A stretch of 64,000 nucleotides of DNA, from positions 40,423-104,422 of the forward strand of contig NZ_VTUY01000005.1 in the NCBI RefSeq assembly GCF_008364765.1, written 5' to 3'. Under the pieces are notes generated by a model, which saw only the letters and a program-made list of their open reading frames with translations, was not told the DNA's origin and did no database searches. This document shows positions 1 through 8,894 of the stretch, in pieces; within the stretch, counting starts at the first letter, position 1, and every line of letters starts with the position of its first letter. This stretch comes from Bacillus sp. CH30_1T. GTDB lineage: Bacteria; Bacillota; Bacilli; Bacillales; Bacillaceae_B. The position numbers and the translations under genes are program-made.

Positions 1-546
1 AAACAAATTAGACTTTGAAAAAACCTTTTTAGGAGAGGACATCATGAGAAGCAATATCTCATATTCCCTTGCCGTTAATTTGAGTTCATTATCATTCACT
101 GTCACTATTTTTGAGTCCGTATCCAATACAATATCTTTATAAATCATTTGATTTATTAGTGGAGCATCTGATAGATCACGATACCTTCTAAGACAGGAAT
201 CAATTCTGGCCGATACCTCATCAACATCGAAAGGTTTTGTGATATAGTCATCTGCACCAGCCCTTAACGAATTGATCTTCGTTTGTGTTTCAAGCTTTGC
301 CGAAATAACAATGATCGGGACATTACTTTCTTTTGTTATCTTTTTTAATAGATCTTCACCAGATAAACCCGGGAGCATCAGATCAATTAATACCATATCC
401 CATTTCTGACTATCCAGGTAGATCACTGCTTCCGTACCTGAATATGCGGGCTTCGGGGAATAGCCACTTTTCCTGACAATATTACATAGTAAGCGATTAA
501 TATCCTCATCATCTTCAATTATTAGAATATCAACTGAATCCTTCAA
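1..546 (-). CDS. OmpR/PhoB-family response regulator (3' end outside window)
   Basis: DNA-binding response regulator of a two-component system, cut by the left edge after 182 codons. The receiver domain shows the acidic pair EDD (residues 11-13), phospho-acceptor Asp55 in VLIDLMLPG, the switch Ser in IIVISAK and the conserved Lys in YITKPFD. The start of the winged-helix effector domain (LTAREYEILLLM) is visible before the edge. The start is TTG at 546, chosen because GAGGGTG lies 6 nt upstream. The partner kinase should lie beyond the window. Target genes cannot be inferred. Confidence 0.9.
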   Translation of the reverse strand, partial: MKDSVDILIIEDDEDINRLLCNIVRKSGYSPKPAYSGTEAVIYLDSQKWDMVLIDLMLPGLSGEDLLKKITKESNVPIIVISAKLETQTKINSLRAGADDYITKPFDVDEVSARIDSCLRRYRDLSDAPLINQMIYKDIVLDTDSKIVTVNDNELKLTAREYEILLLMMSSPKKVFSKSNLF

Positions 547-634
547 CTGAATCACCCTCACATTTATTACCATCATCATTGATTGAATTCACATCAATGT
601 CAAGTATTGAATAATCGTTGTACCCACCTAAAAA

Positions 635-673
635 AAATCGAGCCTAAAATCTCTATGATTTCAAACTCGATTT
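635..673 (-). terminator. intrinsic terminator after methyltransferase gene
   Basis: Inverted repeat AAATCGAG/CTCGATTT; on the minus strand the stem is followed by a run of eight T. It lies just downstream of the methyltransferase stop at 701. Confidence 0.75.
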
Positions 674-700
674 CCTATGCTATCTATTGTTTCTCCTAAA

Positions 701-1297
701 TCACTTTATACTACTGGATATAAACATAGAGGCATCCTGTTTCATGAAAATACGTTCTCCATGATGGAATGTCTTGATTTCACTTGACTTAAATCCCGCT
801 TCGAATAGCCTTTCTTTCAGTTCTTCATGGACAAAACCGTTATGAACCTTCGGGTGGTAGATGTTATCGTTTTTGTCAAAATCAACAATAATGAGCTTGC
901 CACCATCATTCAGAATGTTGAACAACTCATTAAGAATCTTTTTAGTATCGGGAATATGAAGAAGGACGAGTGACATTAACACGATGTCAGCCTTAAGATC
1001 AGGAGTTCCCTGGGTAAAATCTGAATAAAGTGCTTCTGAGTTAGTGATACCTTTTTGAGAAATCTTTGCTTTCGCAACCTCTACCATTTGTTCTGATGAA
1101 TCGACCAACAAAATGGTTTCCACTAAATCCGTTAATTCCAGACTAACCAGGCCGGTGCCACTCCCGTAGTCAATTAGAGATTTTGATTTACTATTTCGTA
1201 GTTCTTGTTTTACTTCCTTAACAATTATCTTTGCCAATTCTATTCGATCTTCTGTATCGTATCTTTTCGCCATCTCTTCAAAAACGTTATTTTCCAT
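701..1297 (-). CDS. class I SAM-dependent methyltransferase
   Basis: 198-residue soluble protein with a Rossmann-type methyltransferase fold: motif I DYGSGTGLVSLEL (residues 44-56), the acidic end of strand 2 in LLVDSSEQM, and motif IV-like DIVLMSLVLLHI. GGAGAATG precedes the ATG at 1297. The substrate is unknown; the length and UbiE/Methyltransf_11-like pattern suggest a small-molecule methyltransferase. It is monocistronic, with its own terminator. Confidence 0.85.
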   Translation of the reverse strand: MENNVFEEMAKRYDTEDRIELAKIIVKEVKQELRNSKSKSLIDYGSGTGLVSLELTDLVETILLVDSSEQMVEVAKAKISQKGITNSEALYSDFTQGTPDLKADIVLMSLVLLHIPDTKKILNELFNILNDGGKLIIVDFDKNDNIYHPKVHNGFVHEELKERLFEAGFKSSEIKTFHHGERIFMKQDASMFISSSIK

Positions 1298-1422
1298 ATT
1301 TCATTCTCCTATCCTTAGCATTGAAGCTGCATGGTAAACATTATATCAAATCATGAAGATGTGATCCTCCCTAGCAAATCCTTTCATATAGACCAAGTAG
1401 ACGCGATGGAACAAGGAAAGCT

Positions 1423-1896
1423 TTATAACTCTATTTCCATCCGCCTCATTTTTGTCTTCAAATTCATTGATTCATAAAATTTTATAGCATTTTCGTTAAA
1501 CTCCCACACGCCTAATTCTAATGAGTCTGCTTCTATATCCTTTGCGAATTCCAATATTTTCTCAAAGAATATTTTCCCCGCTCCTTTTCCTCTATACATA
1601 CTATCAACACCAAAATCGTCCATATAGACAACTTTCTTTGGAATGAGAATAGGTCTTTCCTCAGTATGTTGGATCGAAAGGATTGTATAAGCGATTGGTT
1701 GGTCTTCTTCCAGTAAGAATACCTTTGTATTTTCTCCCTCTATCAAGTTGTTAAAATACTCTTTGTCTAACGTAGCATCAGCCATCTTATAATGGTCTGG
1801 TCTTTCCTTTGTATGAATTTCGTGCACTTGTCTTTGGATTTGATGAACCACATCATAATCATTCCGGGTGGCTTCTCTAATGTGCATATTCAACAT
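1423..1896 (-). CDS. GNAT-family N-acetyltransferase
   Basis: 157-residue protein with the GNAT acetyl-CoA site: VDSMYRGKGAGKIFFEKILEF carries motif A (R-G-K-G-A-G), followed by the ENAIKFYESMNLK segment typical of motif B. GGGGGAAAGT precedes the ATG at 1896. The acceptor substrate cannot be deduced. Many GNAT genes in this window share the single-gene minus-strand layout. Confidence 0.85.
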   Translation of the reverse strand: MLNMHIREATRNDYDVVHQIQRQVHEIHTKERPDHYKMADATLDKEYFNNLIEGENTKVFLLEEDQPIAYTILSIQHTEERPILIPKKVVYMDDFGVDSMYRGKGAGKIFFEKILEFAKDIEADSLELGVWEFNENAIKFYESMNLKTKMRRMEIEL

Positions 1897-1987
1897 ACTT
1901 TCCCCCTGATGTTTGCTGTGTTGATTTTAGTGTTTGTTCTCACAGTCATTTATTAAAGTAAACTGCCGCTACTCTTACAATATTAAA

Positions 1988-2179
1988 TTAATCCTTTTCA
2001 ACTTTATCCTTCTTCCATTTATAAGGGATTTTCGACCAATTATATAACATCAATAACAAGAACATAAAAAAACTGATCATTATATTATCTGTCCACTGAA
2101 CTTGTCGATTATCGATCATTTGATAAACAGTTGATGATAAGAAATATATAAAGGGGAGCCTGATGCTTTCTTTAAACAT
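1988..2179 (-). CDS. small membrane protein, unknown function
   Basis: 63 residues from the ATG at 2179, which follows AAGGGAG. The upstream ATG at 2215 has no ribosome binding site. Two hydrophobic segments (about residues 8-20 and 33-48) and a charged C-terminus ending KKDKVEKD suggest a two-pass membrane protein. No family was recognised. Confidence 0.6.
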   Translation of the reverse strand: MFKESIRLPFIYFLSSTVYQMIDNRQVQWTDNIMISFFMFLLLMLYNWSKIPYKWKKDKVEKD

Positions 2180-2229
2180 TTTTATGCTACTCCCTTCTTT
2201 GCAAATTGCTTTCACAAGTGTTATTCATA

Positions 2230-2287
2230 AATTAAACTACTATTTTAATTAATACCAATTATTTCAAAATCCAGCATCTTACTCAAG
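2230..2287. repeat. cassette-type intergenic element, family c (partial)
   Basis: Contains TTAATACCAATTATTTCAAA followed about 17 nt later by ACTCAAG. The same box recurs at 16.05, 21.49, 30.34, 61.55 and 62.28 kb, always between minus-strand genes. Confidence 0.7.
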
Positions 2288-2297
2288 AAAATTTTCT

Positions 2298-2606
2298 TCA
2301 ATGATTTACTTTTGTAGAAATAAATGAAAAACAGTAGAAAAATAAAATCATTGCCATGCAGAAAAAAATTAAAATCCCACTAATAAAATGAACATATAAT
2401 GTGAAGATCATAAAAAAATTCATTAATGCTATAATTAGAAAAATGTTTATCCTATGTTTATTTTTGTATCTTAAACTTAAAATAATTGACAAGAAGAACA
2501 AAAGACTAGCTAAATAAAATAAAAATTCTAACTGTCCATTAACCTGAAAAATAACGATATACAAATAGAGTAGTAATACAAAAAGGATTTTAATAAACTT
2601 AAACAT
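2298..2606 (-). CDS. hypothetical membrane protein
   Basis: 102 residues from the ATG at 2606, placed after AAGGA with 7-nt spacing; the in-frame ATG at 2663 has no ribosome binding site. Three or four hydrophobic helices cover nearly the whole protein, separated by a short basic loop (RYKNKHR). No family was recognised. It sits between family-c repeat material and the hairpins at 2.7-2.8 kb. Confidence 0.6.
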   Translation of the reverse strand: MFKFIKILFVLLLYLYIVIFQVNGQLEFLFYLASLLFFLSIILSLRYKNKHRINIFLIIALMNFFMIFTLYVHFISGILIFFCMAMILFFYCFSFISTKVNH

Positions 2607-2707
2607 TAATTTTTCCTTCTTTCTTAAGACTATTAATCCATGCTCTAAACTCATCTTGTCCAAATCACATTAAATAGCATGTGAAAATCTTAGAGTTAAA
2701 AAGTAGA

Positions 2708-2752
2708 GTCTGACCCTCACTACAATAAAACGTTAACATGCTGAGCGTCAGA
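2708..2752. other. hairpin
   Basis: Inverted repeat GTCTGACCCTCA / TGAGCGTCAGAC with one mismatch and a loop of about 20 nt, beside the second hairpin at 2771. It has no T-run of its own. Confidence 0.5.
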
Positions 2753-2770
2753 CACCAAAAACCACAATAA

Positions 2771-2798
2771 CCGGCCAGTACAAACGTGGCCGGTTTTT
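2771..2798. terminator. intrinsic terminator, possibly bidirectional
   Basis: CCGGCCA / TGGCCGG stem with a 9-nt loop followed by TTTTT on the plus strand. On the minus strand it lies 38 nt after the immunity-like gene and probably ends the protease-toxin operon. Confidence 0.75.
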
Positions 2799-2835
2799 AT
2801 GATGAATGTGGAAATCAATCTTGTAGACCTTTTGC

Positions 2836-3390
2836 TTAAAATTGTTTTAAGAAGTCGTGAACCCATGAAATATCCGTAGAAAATTCCTTATTTGCACCAA
2901 TCCAATATTGAAGAAATTTTTCTTTATCCTCTTTCCATTCGGGATACGCTTCTTTAAATGTGTCAATGAATAATGAATTCCCTGCAAGGACTGCGTGGTC
3001 TTCATGTGATATTTGCAAGCCCCACTCTCCTAGTGGTGAATAGAGGGAATTTTCGACCACAAGAGGCATGGATTGATAGTCTTCGTAGGCAATGGTATTC
3101 TCGGCGACCCAGTGTTGTGGTGCCAACTCCGAGTGAAAGTCCTGTGAAAGATTAAAAGAAGCACCTTCCGACTCCGACACGAAAAAGGTCCCTTGTCCAA
3201 CCTGTTCAATGGTTTTCATCAGAGCATGGAACTGATTTTCCTGAAGATAATATCCGTTGGTCGGGAAGATCAGCACCTTTTCGTTAAGGGTTTCTTGAAA
3301 TGGATTGCCAAATGGATCCGATTTCTTACATACTCTCTGGAAGGCTTCCTTTAACCGGGAAATGTCGTCTGCCTTTTGTACTCTTTCCAT
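2836..3390 (-). CDS. probable immunity protein for the adjacent toxin
   Basis: 184-residue, acidic, cytoplasmic-looking protein without signal peptide or membrane helix. I do not recognise a named family with certainty. The assignment rests on position: the last gene of the subtilase-toxin operon, beginning 17 nt after the toxin stop, with GAGG seven bases before its ATG. Aromatic-rich, acidic proteins of this size (WVAENTIAY, YWIGANKE) are common as cognate immunity proteins next to secreted toxins. It could equally be an unrelated DUF protein. Confidence 0.5.
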   Translation of the reverse strand: MERVQKADDISRLKEAFQRVCKKSDPFGNPFQETLNEKVLIFPTNGYYLQENQFHALMKTIEQVGQGTFFVSESEGASFNLSQDFHSELAPQHWVAENTIAYEDYQSMPLVVENSLYSPLGEWGLQISHEDHAVLAGNSLFIDTFKEAYPEWKEDKEKFLQYWIGANKEFSTDISWVHDFLKQF

Positions 3391-3406
3391 TTATATACCT
3401 CTTTCC

Positions 3407-4210
3407 CTAAAGAAACTTTATTTTTCTAACGCCTTTTATGCCGTTTACATCAATGGTAGGGGGCCCTGATTTAGAAGATTTCCTGTATGTAAATGTTACT
3501 CCGTTTTTGTCTTTTCCGACAAATACTCCAGGTGATACCTCCCTATGACTGGAAACTTGTGCATTGAAGAAGTCCCAGGCATCGGACGCAGTGCCGTACA
3601 TTTTTTTGATGTCATTTTGATCTGCTTTTGGAAGTGATTTTAAATCGTCTGCACTCCATTTTTTCTTCAAGCTTTGTTTCAAGGCATTCTTTACGGCTGT
3701 TTTTCCAAACTTTTTAATAGCATACTTTATACCTAATCTTAATACAATACCCACTATAATCGGAATAACTGAAGCTTGTAGAGTGGTAGAGTTAATCTCG
3801 TACTCTTCACCTGTTTGCGTATCGGTTAAAGTAGCGATTAGTATCTCATCATCTACTTCGTGGAAGACAACATGGTAGGATTCATCAAATTCATTTCCTG
3901 ATTCATCCACGATGCTTCCTGTGATCATCGCATCTTGGCTATCAAGGTCCATGGTAAGTTCTGTATCAACTTTAAGATCTTCCTCATCTACTTTCATATC
4001 TAAAACAAGTTTCTCATCCGTATCTTCTTTAATCTCTACTTTCACTTGTTCTGAGAGATCGACATCATGTCCCTCACTAAGCGACCTTTCAGCCTGTTCT
4101 AAATCGATTCCTTGTGGTTGAGTGTTTTCCTCTGTTGCTGCCATGGTCCCTTGAGGGAGTATGGAGAACAATAATGTGATGACCAAACACTTTAGTAATA
4201 GTTTTCTCAA
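3407..4210 (-). CDS. secreted SAR2788-like putative toxin
   Basis: 267 residues from the TTG at 4210, six bases after AGAGGTG. Domains in order: Sec signal peptide (to about residue 25, ending TMA); a very acidic segment (about 28-140, rich in D/E); a hydrophobic helix (ASVIPIIVGIVLRLGIKYA) followed by a basic linker; and a compact basic C-terminal domain with VFVGKDKNGVTFTYR and SSKSGPPTIDV. That C-terminus resembles the small RNase-type domains at the ends of bacterial polymorphic toxins. The overall layout matches what is annotated in Firmicutes as SAR2788-family putative toxin. The acidic region may be a neutralising propeptide; nuclease activity is inferred, not shown. Confidence 0.6.
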   Translation of the reverse strand: MRKLLLKCLVITLLFSILPQGTMAATEENTQPQGIDLEQAERSLSEGHDVDLSEQVKVEIKEDTDEKLVLDMKVDEEDLKVDTELTMDLDSQDAMITGSIVDESGNEFDESYHVVFHEVDDEILIATLTDTQTGEEYEINSTTLQASVIPIIVGIVLRLGIKYAIKKFGKTAVKNALKQSLKKKWSADDLKSLPKADQNDIKKMYGTASDAWDFFNAQVSSHREVSPGVFVGKDKNGVTFTYRKSSKSGPPTIDVNGIKGVRKIKFL

Positions 4211-4223
4211 TGTGCGCACCTCT

Positions 4224-5099
4224 TTATTTTATTCTTACAAGTCCATGTCCATAGTCTTGGTCCGGTCCTGTTTCTCCTAAATCTATCGCTTCTCTTTGTA
4301 GCATCTTGTAAATGTTCTTGATCCCTTTGTGCTCACGATCTAGTATGCGGGCTGTATATCCAGATATTTGGGCAGCAGCGAAGGAAGTACCGCTGAAAGT
4401 TTCCAAGTCCCCATCTATATTGATTGAAAGAACCTCTGTCCCAGTTGCGGCGAAATCAACCTTTCCCCTTGCCGCTAATGAAGATCGGACCATGTTGGAG
4501 TTTACGGATGTGATGGACCATACCCCTTCATAGCGTGCCGGATAGTCAGCCTCTTGCCCCAGTGTATTCCCTGCTGCCGCTATGATGATAATCCCGGAAG
4601 AAAGCGCCTCTTCAACGGCCTTCTTAAGCTGTTGATCATCTACTTGAAAACCGGAACTGATATTGATGATGTCTACCTTCTCTTGGATACACCAGTTGAT
4701 TCCTTTAACCAAATCGGCTACCTTCCCGTTGCCTTTCTTATCTAGAACCTTTACATCATAAATGGACACACTTTGAGCCAGTCCGCTCATTTCTCCTCCT
4801 GAATCCTCGGCAGCTATGATGCCTGCGATCGGAGTTCCGTGACCATAATGATCTTCAATCGGCTGATTCGGCTGAATGGCATTAAATGATTTATGTATCT
4901 TTCCTTTCAATGCCGGATGGTCTTTATTGATTCCACTATCGAGTACAGCGACCTTGATTGGCTGCTTCTCATAAATCAAGTGCAACAGCGCTACTCCGAA
5001 CAACAATGCGATTATGCCTATTACACGATAAGTCTCTTTACGTTTCATTTTGTTTGACGTAACCTTTCTCTTGGTCAACACACTTTTGACAAGATACAT
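4224..5099 (-). CDS. membrane-anchored S8 (subtilisin-like) serine peptidase
   Basis: 291 residues. A single N-terminal membrane helix (about residues 25-43) is followed directly by a subtilase domain with Asp54 in VAVLDSGI, His87 in GHGTPIAG and Ser239 in GTSFAAAQ. There is no classical propeptide and no C-terminal extension, so it is a minimal membrane-tethered subtilase. The start is uncertain: ATG at 5099 or 5048, neither with a good ribosome binding site. The stop is 13 bp from the toxin start, so the genes are probably co-transcribed and the toxin is a candidate substrate. Confidence 0.85.
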   Translation of the reverse strand: MYLVKSVLTKRKVTSNKMKRKETYRVIGIIALLFGVALLHLIYEKQPIKVAVLDSGINKDHPALKGKIHKSFNAIQPNQPIEDHYGHGTPIAGIIAAEDSGGEMSGLAQSVSIYDVKVLDKKGNGKVADLVKGINWCIQEKVDIINISSGFQVDDQQLKKAVEEALSSGIIIIAAAGNTLGQEADYPARYEGVWSITSVNSNMVRSSLAARGKVDFAATGTEVLSINIDGDLETFSGTSFAAAQISGYTARILDREHKGIKNIYKMLQREAIDLGETGPDQDYGHGLVRIK

Positions 5100-5151
5100 T
5101 CTGTTTATAAATCGATCGATTCAACCTTTTTTGAAGAATTCTTCTTTCTCT

Positions 5152-5205
5152 ATTATAATGGTGGAAATTTACAAGAAGCTTAACGAAAGCTTAAAGCAAC
5201 CTTAA
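5152..5205 (-). promoter_or_regulatory. promoter with three 11-bp-spaced direct repeats
   Basis: On the minus strand TTAAG occurs three times at exactly 11-bp intervals (ending at 5179, 5190 and 5201), then 21 nt to TATAAT (5152-5157), about 55 bp before the subtilase gene. One-helical-turn direct repeats in place of a -35 box are typical of OmpR-family regulator sites such as PhoP boxes. Confidence 0.5.
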
Positions 5206-5214
5206 CTTTTCTTA

Positions 5215-5826
<612 letters not shown>

Positions 5827-6021
5827 AATAGCTGACCGGGGACGCTTCCATTATACTTTTCGGATAGAGAGGAAACCATCCCCGCTCTACTATGACCAAC
5901 TTTTCTCCAAAAATAACTGAAGGTGACACCATTTTTAAATGAGAGTTTTTTAACACTTTAAACATAAATTGGCTTTGGCTTGAAATTGGCTTTAGAAAGA
6001 CAACATTAATAGATAACAAAG

Positions 6022-6060
6022 AGAACATTGGGGGTTTAAGCTCCTCCCAATGTTCTTTTT
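6022..6060 (+). terminator. intrinsic terminator
   Basis: AGAACATTGGG / CCCAATGTTCT stem followed by TTTTTCTT on the plus strand, downstream of the 120-residue gene. Confidence 0.75.
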
Positions 6061-6079
6061 CTTCAATTAACCTGCCCTA

Positions 6080-6260
6080 TCGTATTATAAGGTCAGCCAG
6101 ATATTTTTGGTTGATCATTTTTTATATCGATATATGATTACGGTATCCAGGGTAGAACGAAAGCCCCCGTGGGACTTGATACCGTTTAACAAGCAAAGTA
6201 ATTGCTTGTAACTCGATCCCTGAATATCCTCTTTGATTAGAAATCTAGAAGATTTGCTTA
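6080..6260 (+). mobile_element. orphan IS110-type left end (no transposase)
   Basis: Starts TCGTATTATAAGG and continues with a hairpin, CAGGGTAGAACG, CCCGTGGGAC and AACAAGCAAAG. The same blocks in the same order occur at 63326-63520 before an IS110 transposase. It begins 3 bp after a TGCCC core (6073-6077), exactly as at 63326. No transposase follows; this is probably a deletion relic. The right limit is approximate. Confidence 0.65.
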
Positions 6261-6282
6261 TCTTTACATTAACAGAGCCTTT

Positions 6283-7530
6283 CTATTTGAAAAGTAAAGG
6301 AAAAGTAAATATTACGAAAGCTGCCCAAACCCCGTAGACCGGTAAATACTTAGTAACGGAATCTTGGATAGTTGAAGGTCCGGATTTGTTTTGTAGAAAA
6401 CGCATATAGGAAAACATAATCCAAATTAGATTTGCCCAGATAAGTATGTTTACACCTAAAACAGCAAGTCTGTTTGGCGTAATCCCATAAGAAGAAAGTC
6501 TGAACACTATGGCTGACAATGCCACACTGTCAATGATAAGGGCAAGAACAATCAGGGCAAAATTTATATAGTCTGAAATGTTTTTTTTCTCGTCTGAGTC
6601 GCTTTCGGTAATGGAAAATATGGTAACGACCAATACACCAAGGAGTATTCCGTTGAAGGCTATCAGGAAATTACGGTCCAAGAATGGATTTTTCCCGATC
6701 CATATAACAGCAATAAGATAGACCAACAATGTGACCAGGACAAGAGGGCTAAAAATTTTAGCTATATAGGGTGTAATATTCTTAGCAAGTTTAAGATTCA
6801 TTGATACCAGGTATGCAGCCACAATAGCGAGAGCGGAAGCACCAAATAAAACGACATTACTAAAATAAAATTCCTCTATATCCAAGCCGATAAAGCTGAA
6901 TAACTGCATGGTTAATGCTGCCAGTATCATTCCACTCACAGCCATGCTGGCGTAAAGAATACTATATTCCAAATTAAATTTGATATAGGCTAATCTAGTA
7001 CTACCTTTTGAATACTCATTTCCTGTAAATGCAAGCCCTAACACTATCCATAAGAATATGGGAATGTGTAAATAAGCAAGGATAATACTGTCTTTATCAC
7101 TTAAAGGCAGCATATTAAGATAAACCCCAGAAATTAGGAACAACCCTACAAGAGAATAAATAACACTTTTTTTCGGAGTATTTTTGTAAACAAAATAAGT
7201 AGCAATAAAAGGAATTATACCAAAGGCCAGGTTAATTGGAGCAATCACTTCCTGTTCGACAAAATGGAAAATGATCCTGGTAAATATCCCTGCCATAATG
7301 GCTAAAATGCCCATGAATAGGAAATCTTTTTGGATCTTGGAAGATTTTTCTGTATTTGCTGCCTCCTTGAAATGCAATCTTTCATACCAAACGCCGAGGA
7401 CCTGAGAATCAGGATTTTGTTCCCATGCCTGTAAGAATGAATTTTTAAAAGCTTTAGGGTCTTTTCTATAAATTCTCTCCAGTTCATGTGGGTTAGCCAT
7501 GTTTTCAATAATCGAATTGTTATATTCCAA
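6283..7530 (-). CDS. polytopic membrane protein (DUF4153/DUF4173-like)
   Basis: 415 residues from the TTG at 7530, which follows GGGGAGG; the longer reading from ATG 7566 would run through that ribosome binding site. A soluble N-terminal stretch (residues 1-75) precedes about 11-12 membrane helices. The C-terminal YLPVYGVWAAFVIFTFPLLF resembles the end of DUF4153/DUF4173 proteins. It is third in an operon with a DUF2975 protein and a small XRE regulator. Function is unknown. Confidence 0.7.
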   Translation of the reverse strand: MEYNNSIIENMANPHELERIYRKDPKAFKNSFLQAWEQNPDSQVLGVWYERLHFKEAANTEKSSKIQKDFLFMGILAIMAGIFTRIIFHFVEQEVIAPINLAFGIIPFIATYFVYKNTPKKSVIYSLVGLFLISGVYLNMLPLSDKDSIILAYLHIPIFLWIVLGLAFTGNEYSKGSTRLAYIKFNLEYSILYASMAVSGMILAALTMQLFSFIGLDIEEFYFSNVVLFGASALAIVAAYLVSMNLKLAKNITPYIAKIFSPLVLVTLLVYLIAVIWIGKNPFLDRNFLIAFNGILLGVLVVTIFSITESDSDEKKNISDYINFALIVLALIIDSVALSAIVFRLSSYGITPNRLAVLGVNILIWANLIWIMFSYMRFLQNKSGPSTIQDSVTKYLPVYGVWAAFVIFTFPLLFK

Positions 7531-7571
7531 CGTAATACCTCCCCTAATATTTGTTATTTCCTCCACAATGT

Positions 7572-7787
7572 TTAACTATCTTCGTCACTTTTGTATTCTA
7601 AAATATCCCCAGGCTGACACTCTAATGCCTTACAAATTGCCTCTAAGGTGGATAATCGAATCGCTTTCGCCTTTCCATTTTTCAATATAGAAAGGTTAGC
7701 CATCGTTATCCCAACCCTACCCGAAAGCTCTGTTACGCTCATTTTCCTTTTTGCTAACATCACATCAATATTGATTATAATAGCCAT
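7572..7787 (-). CDS. small XRE-family (YozG-like) transcriptional regulator
   Basis: 71-residue Cro/CI-type helix-turn-helix protein: MSVTELSGRVGITMANLSILKNGKAK covers helices 2-4 of the fold, and EAICKALECQPGDILEY is the typical C-terminal end. GAGGTG precedes the ATG. It follows the DUF2975 gene by 11 bp, the usual pairing for these short regulators, and probably controls this operon. Confidence 0.85.
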   Translation of the reverse strand: MAIIINIDVMLAKRKMSVTELSGRVGITMANLSILKNGKAKAIRLSTLEAICKALECQPGDILEYKSDEDS

Positions 7788-7798
7788 TGTTATTCACC

Positions 7799-8281
7799 TC
7801 AGACCGTTAAATCATTTTCTGATTTTATATCAATTGCTTCTTTTAAAAGTTTCTGGAGAACTGCCGCAAAAACTGAGATGACCATCGAAGCAAAAGGAAC
7901 AACCAATCCGACAAAGATAACTCCTGGGGCGTCGTCTAGTTCCGCAAAGATATAGAAGAGCGGCAAAACTAGTACATGCAAAATACTGATTGTGATTGCA
8001 CAATATTTGATATTCTTTAAAGCATTTACAGATAAATCAGAGAAAGCTTTATTTTTGTCAATGTAGCGCAGGAGTTTAAAAGCCTGATACAAAGCAAAAT
8101 AAAAAGGTATGGCTGATGCATCAAAAACGATGAAAACGAAATATTTTATAACCGCAAACTCTGGAAGTAATGTTGCTGAAAGGTCCGCCATCTCAGGCAC
8201 CAAAAAGATGCACAAAGCAAGAATTGGGACTCCTATAAAAATAACCGCTATTTTTAAAAACAACGTTGTAATATTTTCCAT
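7799..8281 (-). CDS. DUF2975 family membrane protein
   Basis: 160 residues with four membrane helices arranged as in DUF2975 proteins, including the conserved FYFALYQAFKLLRYIDKNKAFS segment between helices 2 and 3 and NALKNIKYCA. The gene starts an operon with a small XRE regulator and a polytopic protein. AATGAGGTG precedes the ATG. Molecular function is unknown; DUF2975-HTH pairs are widespread in Firmicutes. Confidence 0.8.
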   Translation of the reverse strand: MENITTLFLKIAVIFIGVPILALCIFLVPEMADLSATLLPEFAVIKYFVFIVFDASAIPFYFALYQAFKLLRYIDKNKAFSDLSVNALKNIKYCAITISILHVLVLPLFYIFAELDDAPGVIFVGLVVPFASMVISVFAAVLQKLLKEAIDIKSENDLTV

Positions 8282-8479
8282 AAAAGCACCTCATTTATTT
8301 ATTCTGATTTTGATTTTAATACAAAGTTTATCGATTTACAATAAATTTTTATTAATTATTATAATAATTTTATTGTAAAAATGTTTGCGAATTTAAAAAT
8401 CGGCTGGTACAAAACTAAAAAACCACGATATAAAAACGAACAATAGAAGTTTAAGTTCTTAATACCGCTAATGATTTCC

Positions 8480-8703
8480 GTGCAAGACTACGCTTTCCGC
8501 GGGTAGCCCGTGAGCCTCCTCGGCAAGCCTGCGGGTTGGAAAGCGGAAGGGCTTCGCTCAGAGGCGGTTGGCATAAGGCGGAGCGGGCTTGAAGGGGTTC
8601 TTTGCCTTCATGGACGATCTGCCTTATGACATTTGCCTCTAAGCCCTATAGCTGGACAAGTCTCACATAAGCTACTCTTCCCGCAGGAGTCTTCGTCTTG
8701 CAC
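8480..8703. repeat. 224-bp interspersed repeat-like element with inverted ends
   Basis: Perfect 9-bp inverted ends GTGCAAGAC (8480-8488) and GTCTTGCAC (8695-8703) enclose GC-rich blocks such as CGCTTTCCGCGGG and CCCGCAGGAGTC. Elements of this look are dispersed in many Bacillaceae genomes. It is non-coding, and only one copy is in this window. Confidence 0.55.
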
Positions 8704-8755
8704 TCCAATCAACCGCTAGAAACAGCTAAATTCAGATAATTCAAAAATATATAAT

Positions 8756-8801
8756 AAACCCGAACAAATCTGCCCTCTAAGAAGCAGATTTGTTCGGGTT
8801 T
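8756..8801. terminator. long perfect hairpin
   Basis: 18-bp perfect stem (AAACCCGAACAAATCTGC and its complement) with a 10-nt loop. It may be a bidirectional terminator but has only a short T-run. Confidence 0.55.
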
Positions 8802-8863
8802 ACTTAGGCTAAAATACTTTGATCCAGCCTATCATAATAAATTTTTGATATTTCCCTCCAAGC

Positions 8864-8894
8864 AAAAAGGATCTGGAAGCTTACTTCCAGATCC
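8864..8894 (-). terminator. terminator after AlkD-like gene
   Basis: GGATCTGGAAG / CTTCCAGATCC stem followed on the minus strand by TTTTTGC, 67 bp beyond the stop at 8961. Confidence 0.8.

Noticed and set aside
4224..5099. classical extracellular subtilisin with propeptide
   Set aside because: No inhibitor propeptide between membrane helix and catalytic domain; called a membrane-tethered minimal subtilase instead.
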